This document shows, piece by piece, positions 12,360 through 15,864 of a stretch of DNA of 15,864 bases. The notes beneath the pieces are model-generated. The model ran no database searches, was not told the DNA's origin, and saw only the letters and a list, made by a program, of their open reading frames with translations. The DNA lies in NCBI GenBank assembly GCA_020049615.1, contig JAIFKN010000021.1, forward strand, positions 1 through 15,864. The letters are read 5' to 3'. A program made the position numbers and the translations under genes. Numbering within the stretch: the first letter of the stretch is position 1; the number at the start of each line of letters is the position of its first letter. Source of the DNA: a bacterium. GTDB taxonomy: Bacteria; Planctomycetota; UBA11346.

Positions 12360-13496
12360 ATGCTGGCCAGCGTGACGGCGATCAGCCCGGCCCAGTACCG
12401 AGAAGCCCTGCGTGCTTGGGGCGCGATGTGGACCTCAACCACCCTGACCGCCTGCCTGCCCGACGGTACCGTGACGCACGGCCGCTGGCCCGCCGGGTTC
12501 GCCCCCTCTACCGCCGCCAAGGCCATCGCCGAGGCGCTCCGCTGGGGTGAACCGGCCGTGGTCGAGGCGTCCGGACGATTCTGCTGGGCCGTCCCACTCA
12601 CCCACAACTCCAGCGTCACCGGCGGCCTGGTGGCGCTGATCGGCGAACAGGCGCTGTTCCCGCACGGCCTCGACGCGCCGGCCTTCGACATGCGCGCCGC
12701 CTGCACCGCCCTGCGCATCCTGGCTGAGTCCGCCAACCTGACCAATGCCGCGCTGCTCGAACGCACGCGCGAGCACCATGAGCGCGAACGCCAGCGCGCC
12801 GCCTTCCTGCATGCACTCAAGCGCGGCGGGCTGGAGGGCCTCGCCGCCACCTACCTGCGCGAAGAGGCCTCCCTGCTCGCCGCGGTGCGCTTGGGTGAGC
12901 GCGGTCAGGCCCGCGCCATCCTCAACCGCATGCTCACCGGCATCTACCACCAAGCGGCCGGCAGCGTCGAGCGGGCGAAGGCGCTGCTCCTGGAACTCGT
13001 CGTGCTGCTGATGCGCACCGCGGTCGAGGCCGGCGGCCGACGCGACGTCCTGCTCGGCGGCGGCATCGATCTGCTGGCGCTGTCCTCGATCCGCGACGAG
13101 GAGGAGCTGGCACGCTGGCTGCGCCGCACCTGCGAGGCGATCTTCGACAGCCTCGAATCGCTCAACCGCCGCGATCCCGAGGAGGAACTGTTCCAGCGCT
13201 GCCTGCGCTGGATCAATGAGCACTGCGACGAGGACCTTGGACGCGACGCCGTCGCGGCCGCGGTCGGCGTCTCGCCTCCACGCCTCACCCGTCTGATCAA
13301 GACGCACGCCGGACGCGGCTTCAGCGATCTGCTCAACCGCGCACGCATCGACCGCGCCAAGGAACTGCTCGACCACGGCCGTTCGGCCCTGGAGGTGTCG
13401 ATCGGCGTCGGCTTCGCCGACGCCAGCTACTTCACCAAGGTATTCCGCCGCCTCACCGGCATGACGCCCAGCGCCTACCGCGCCCGCTCCGGCTGA
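12360..13496 (+). CDS. AraC-family transcriptional regulator with unusual N-terminal region
   Basis: ATG 12360 gives 378 residues; GTG 12372 is an alternative. Residues about 278-375 are a two-helix-turn-helix AraC domain: CLRWINEHCDEDLGRDAVAAAVGVSPPRLTRLIK, then the second HTH with SALEVSIGVGFADASYFTKVFRRLTGMTPSAYR. The middle (about 165-235) contains EASLLAAVRLGERGQARAILNRMLTGIY and ALLLELVVLLMRTAVEAGG, a helical module common in AraC regulators that carry a PocR-type sensor. The N-terminal region (about 10-120) may be a diverged PocR-like ligand-binding domain; the Cys cluster typical of PocR is not visible. Position right after folE2 suggests shared transcription, but its targets cannot be read from sequence. 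Its last 22 bp overlap the opposite-strand hydrolase gene. Confidence 0.88.
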   Translation: MLASVTAISPAQYREALRAWGAMWTSTTLTACLPDGTVTHGRWPAGFAPSTAAKAIAEALRWGEPAVVEASGRFCWAVPLTHNSSVTGGLVALIGEQALFPHGLDAPAFDMRAACTALRILAESANLTNAALLERTREHHERERQRAAFLHALKRGGLEGLAATYLREEASLLAAVRLGERGQARAILNRMLTGIYHQAAGSVERAKALLLELVVLLMRTAVEAGGRRDVLLGGGIDLLALSSIRDEEELARWLRRTCEAIFDSLESLNRRDPEEELFQRCLRWINEHCDEDLGRDAVAAAVGVSPPRLTRLIKTHAGRGFSDLLNRARIDRAKELLDHGRSALEVSIGVGFADASYFTKVFRRLTGMTPSAYRARSG

Positions 13497-14401
13497 TCAG
13501 GCAGCCAACGACCGCCCTCCACCGTGGGCGGCACGAATTCGAGTCCGGCAAGCCGAGCATCGAGGAACGCCGTCATCGCCTGGCAGACGGCGGTCATCTT
13601 CGTCGCATCCGGCTGTTCGCCCATGCCGCCACCAGCGAAGGCCATGTGGGTGGCGCCATCGAGGATGAGCATCGACTTGACCCCCTCCGGGATCCCGTTC
13701 CAGGCCTCCATGCGCCAAGCCAGGCCGTGGTCGGAACCTGCCATGGGTTGTTCGTCCTCCGTCCCGCTGAGCAGCAGAACCGGTCTGGTGATCGCCGCCC
13801 AAGCACCAGGCTGCTGGAAGCCGCCACTGCCCTGGGGTGACATGACGACAAAAGCCCGCGGCCGGGGATCAGCGAGGTCGACCGGCCCCTCGGGCAGGGT
13901 CGGCCGCAGACCGCCCAGGGCCAGGGCGGTATAGGCGCCGAGAGAATGGCCGGCCACGGCGATGCGCGAGGTGTCGAGCCGACCCGCGATGGCTGGGGCC
14001 TGCTGCTCCAGCACCGCGAACTGGTCGAGGATGAAGCGCAGATCGCGTGGGCGTTCGCGCCAGATCGCAGGATCGCCCTGGGCCTTGCGCAGGTTGGCCA
14101 TCGCCATCGCAATGCCCTTGCCGTCCCACAGCAGCCAGTCGCTTCCGGGATGCGTGCAATGGATGCTGATGTAGCCATGCGCCGCCAGATACCGTCCCAG
14201 GTAGGCGTAGCCCCACTGCGAGCCGCCGAGTCCATGCGAGAACAGCACCACCGGAAGCGGCCCTCCGAGACCGAGCGGATGGTAGATCTTCATGCCGATA
14301 TTCCGGTCCCGCCCGGCATCGAGCAGGTAGATCCGGTCGATCTCGGCGATGTCACCCGCAGACAGGGGCAGGACCAGGAGGATCAACAGCAACGACCGCA
14401 T
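13475..14401 (-). CDS. Secreted alpha/beta hydrolase (dienelactone hydrolase / PAF-acetylhydrolase-like)
   Basis: The 308-residue protein begins with a Sec-type signal peptide (MRSLLLILLVLPLSAG, likely cut near 16-20), so it should act in the periplasm or outside. The core is an alpha/beta hydrolase: LPVVLFSHGLGGS (49-61, oxyanion region), nucleophile elbow GHSLG with Ser153, Asp216 within LLLSGTEDEQP, and His252 within LILDGATHMAF. Asp216 is my choice for the acid; others nearby are possible. The layout is like that of PAF-acetylhydrolase and chlorophyllase-like esterases; the substrate is unknown. It follows the MFS gene by 9 bp on the same strand, probably as one operon. Its end overlaps the AraC gene convergently, with no terminator seen. 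Confidence 0.85.
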   Translation of the reverse strand: MRSLLLILLVLPLSAGDIAEIDRIYLLDAGRDRNIGMKIYHPLGLGGPLPVVLFSHGLGGSQWGYAYLGRYLAAHGYISIHCTHPGSDWLLWDGKGIAMAMANLRKAQGDPAIWRERPRDLRFILDQFAVLEQQAPAIAGRLDTSRIAVAGHSLGAYTALALGGLRPTLPEGPVDLADPRPRAFVVMSPQGSGGFQQPGAWAAITRPVLLLSGTEDEQPMAGSDHGLAWRMEAWNGIPEGVKSMLILDGATHMAFAGGGMGEQPDATKMTAVCQAMTAFLDARLAGLEFVPPTVEGGRWLPDQPERAR

Positions 14402-14410
14402 AGTCCGGCA

Positions 14411-15703
14411 TCATCCACGACCGAGCCGGCGCACCAGCAGCAGCGGCACCAGCATGCCGACGGCGCCAAGCCAGTATGGTGCAGCAGGACTCGCGAAATA
14501 GGCGACCGAAAGGATCAGCGGACCTGCCGCCCGCCCGAGCGACGAGGCGGAGCGGAACGTGCCCATGGCGAAACCCTGCTGCGCCGGTGGAGCCGCCAGG
14601 CTGACCAGGGTGGCGAGCGACGGGAAGACCAGACCCGTGGCGAGGGCCTGCACCGCAATCGCCATGGCCAGGAGGGTGAGCGAGGGATGGGCTGGAACCA
14701 GGGCAAGGAGGACGAAGCCGACGACATGCATGAGGAACCCGGCCATCGCCAGCCTGGCCATGCCGATGCGCGCGCCGAAGGGGCGCACCAGCACTCCCTG
14801 GATCAGGGCCGAACCGAAGCCCATGCCGGCGAACATCAGCCCGATCGCCCCCTTGCCCAGGCCCAGCTCCTGCGCGGCGAGGAAGCCGAGCGTCATCTCC
14901 AGGCCGCCGAATAGCAGGGTATGGGTGAAGAACGCGAGGTTCACCGCATGGACCCGCGCCGGCAGATCGTTGCGGAAGATGAGCAGCGGATTCGCCGTGC
15001 GCACCGCGCTGGCCTGGCCGCGGCGTTCCGGCGGCAAGGTCTCGCTGAAGGACCAAGCCACCCATGCCAGGTTGATCGCAGCCAGCACGGCGGCGAACAG
15101 GGCCGGGGTGGAGAAGGGATTCAGCCCCGGGATGCCGGCTCCGTCGATGCGGATGCCACCGAGCCAGCCGCCCAACGCCGGTCCCAGGATGAAGCCGAGC
15201 CCGAAGGCCATGCCCACCGCGGCCATGCCCTTCGAGCGGTTGGCCTCGGTGGTGATGTCGGCGACGGCGGCGTTGGCTACCGCGACGTTGCCGGTCATCG
15301 CCCCGGCGAGCAGCCGGGAGACGACCAGCAGGGTGAAATCCGCCGAGAACACCCACAGCAGGTTCGCTGCCAGCGAGCCGGCCAGCGACACCAGCAGAAT
15401 CGGCCGCCGGCCATGGCGGTCGGACATGCGACCCCAGAAAGGGGCCGCGACGAACTGCAGGCCGGCATACATCGCCCCGAGCAGGCCGCCGAACAGCGCC
15501 GCCCGCTGCATCGGCTCGACGCCGGGGAAGAGCGTGTCGATCGGCCGCATCATCAGCGCCAGCAGGCCGCCGGGCTGCTCGCCGTACCACGTCAGCATCT
15601 CGGGAAACAACGGAAATACGACGCTGAAACCGATCAGATCGACGAACAGGACGAGGAAGATCGCACCGAGGCCGGTGCGGCGCGACGGAATGGACGGTGT
15701 CAT
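14411..15703 (-). CDS. MFS transporter, TetA-like drug/proton antiporter type
   Basis: The 430-residue product has about 12 hydrophobic segments and the MFS motif A, GRMSDRHGRRP (91-101), in the loop between helices 2 and 3. The first helix has LFVDLIGFSVVFPLFP, and GFILGPALGGWLGG is the motif-C-like stretch typical of antiporters in helix 5. The overall pattern recalls TetA and related drug/proton antiporters of the inner membrane. A longer than usual periplasmic loop occurs between helices 1 and 2 (about 36-70, WYGEQPGGLL to VEPMQRAAL). ATG 15703 is preferred because upstream codons run through the hairpin repeat. The hydrolase gene follows 9 bp after the stop, so the pair may be functionally linked. 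The substrate cannot be told. Confidence 0.85.
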   Translation of the reverse strand: MTPSIPSRRTGLGAIFLVLFVDLIGFSVVFPLFPEMLTWYGEQPGGLLALMMRPIDTLFPGVEPMQRAALFGGLLGAMYAGLQFVAAPFWGRMSDRHGRRPILLVSLAGSLAANLLWVFSADFTLLVVSRLLAGAMTGNVAVANAAVADITTEANRSKGMAAVGMAFGLGFILGPALGGWLGGIRIDGAGIPGLNPFSTPALFAAVLAAINLAWVAWSFSETLPPERRGQASAVRTANPLLIFRNDLPARVHAVNLAFFTHTLLFGGLEMTLGFLAAQELGLGKGAIGLMFAGMGFGSALIQGVLVRPFGARIGMARLAMAGFLMHVVGFVLLALVPAHPSLTLLAMAIAVQALATGLVFPSLATLVSLAAPPAQQGFAMGTFRSASSLGRAAGPLILSVAYFASPAAPYWLGAVGMLVPLLLVRRLGRG

Positions 15704-15705
15704 TG

Positions 15706-15864
15706 CCGGGGACCCATCGCACCGCGATGGGGCGGACGCCGACCGGCGGTGGCGGCATACAATCGGCGAAGCCGATGCCGCCACGATTCCGGAGCGACAG
15801 CGCAGGAATCAGAGCCGGGACAAAGCCCGGGGGGCAGGCCCGAAGGGCCGTGGGGGCGTAGCCC
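15706..15864 (-). repeat. Multi-hairpin element (copy B) upstream of the MFS gene (continues beyond window)
   Basis: Read on the minus strand it has the same order of stems as copy A: a GGGC/GCCC stem at the window edge, GGCCC/GGGCC (15837-15849), CCGGG/CCCGG (15815-15830), GATTCC/GGAATC (15785-15810), an extra ATCGGC/GCCGAT (15762-15776) and CCCATCGC/GCGATGGG (15713-15731, then TCCCC). The last stem and the GGCCC/GGGCC stem are identical in sequence to copy A. The last hairpin ends 9 bp before the MFS start codon, where it could affect translation. The 5' end is cut off. Confidence 0.8.

Overview
The window is about 15.9 kb of very GC-rich bacterial DNA, densely packed with protein genes. 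No tRNA, rRNA, CRISPR array or transposase gene is visible. The gene mix is a type VI secretion (T6SS) island, a MamK-type actin with a PilZ-like/coiled-coil partner, and ordinary housekeeping genes. It points to a high-GC Gram-negative lineage. Planctomycetota or a relative is my best guess, but no phylogenetic marker here settles it.

Region 1 (1-6105) is a T6SS accessory locus. A partial tssJ lipoprotein gene runs off the left edge on the minus strand. Divergent from it is a tightly packed plus-strand operon: vgrG, a DUF6484 gene, a short protein resembling the N-terminus of TIGR02270 proteins, a DUF2169 gene, a DUF4150 (PAAR-like) effector with a predicted C-terminal His-Asn nuclease domain, and a degenerate ketoacyl-synthase-like gene. 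Stop and start codons overlap or nearly touch at every junction except one. That junction, between DUF2169 and the effector, holds a 140-bp inverted repeat made of telomere-like GGGGTTA heptamers. VgrG and the DUF4150 tip would form the puncturing spike, with DUF2169 and the other small proteins as likely loading factors for the effector.

Region 2 (6064-7256, minus strand) is a two-gene housekeeping operon, dut (dUTPase) followed by coaX (type III pantothenate kinase). CoaX converges with and overlaps the T6SS operon end, and its last 35 or so residues are encoded through a nested palindromic repeat. Region 3 (7394-10483, plus strand) holds a long protein with a PilZ-like N-terminus and a central coiled coil, followed by a MamK-family actin-like ATPase. 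It has a plausible promoter in front and a strong hairpin terminator behind. No other magnetosome gene is visible.

Region 4 (10557-15703) holds a yceF-type Maf pyrophosphatase gene (minus), folE2 followed by an AraC-family regulator (plus), and an MFS transporter followed by a secreted alpha/beta hydrolase (minus). A multi-hairpin element of about 110-160 nt occurs in front of folE2 and again in front of the MFS gene. Both copies have the same orientation relative to the downstream gene and share identical stems, so this looks like a dispersed repeat family or a structured leader.
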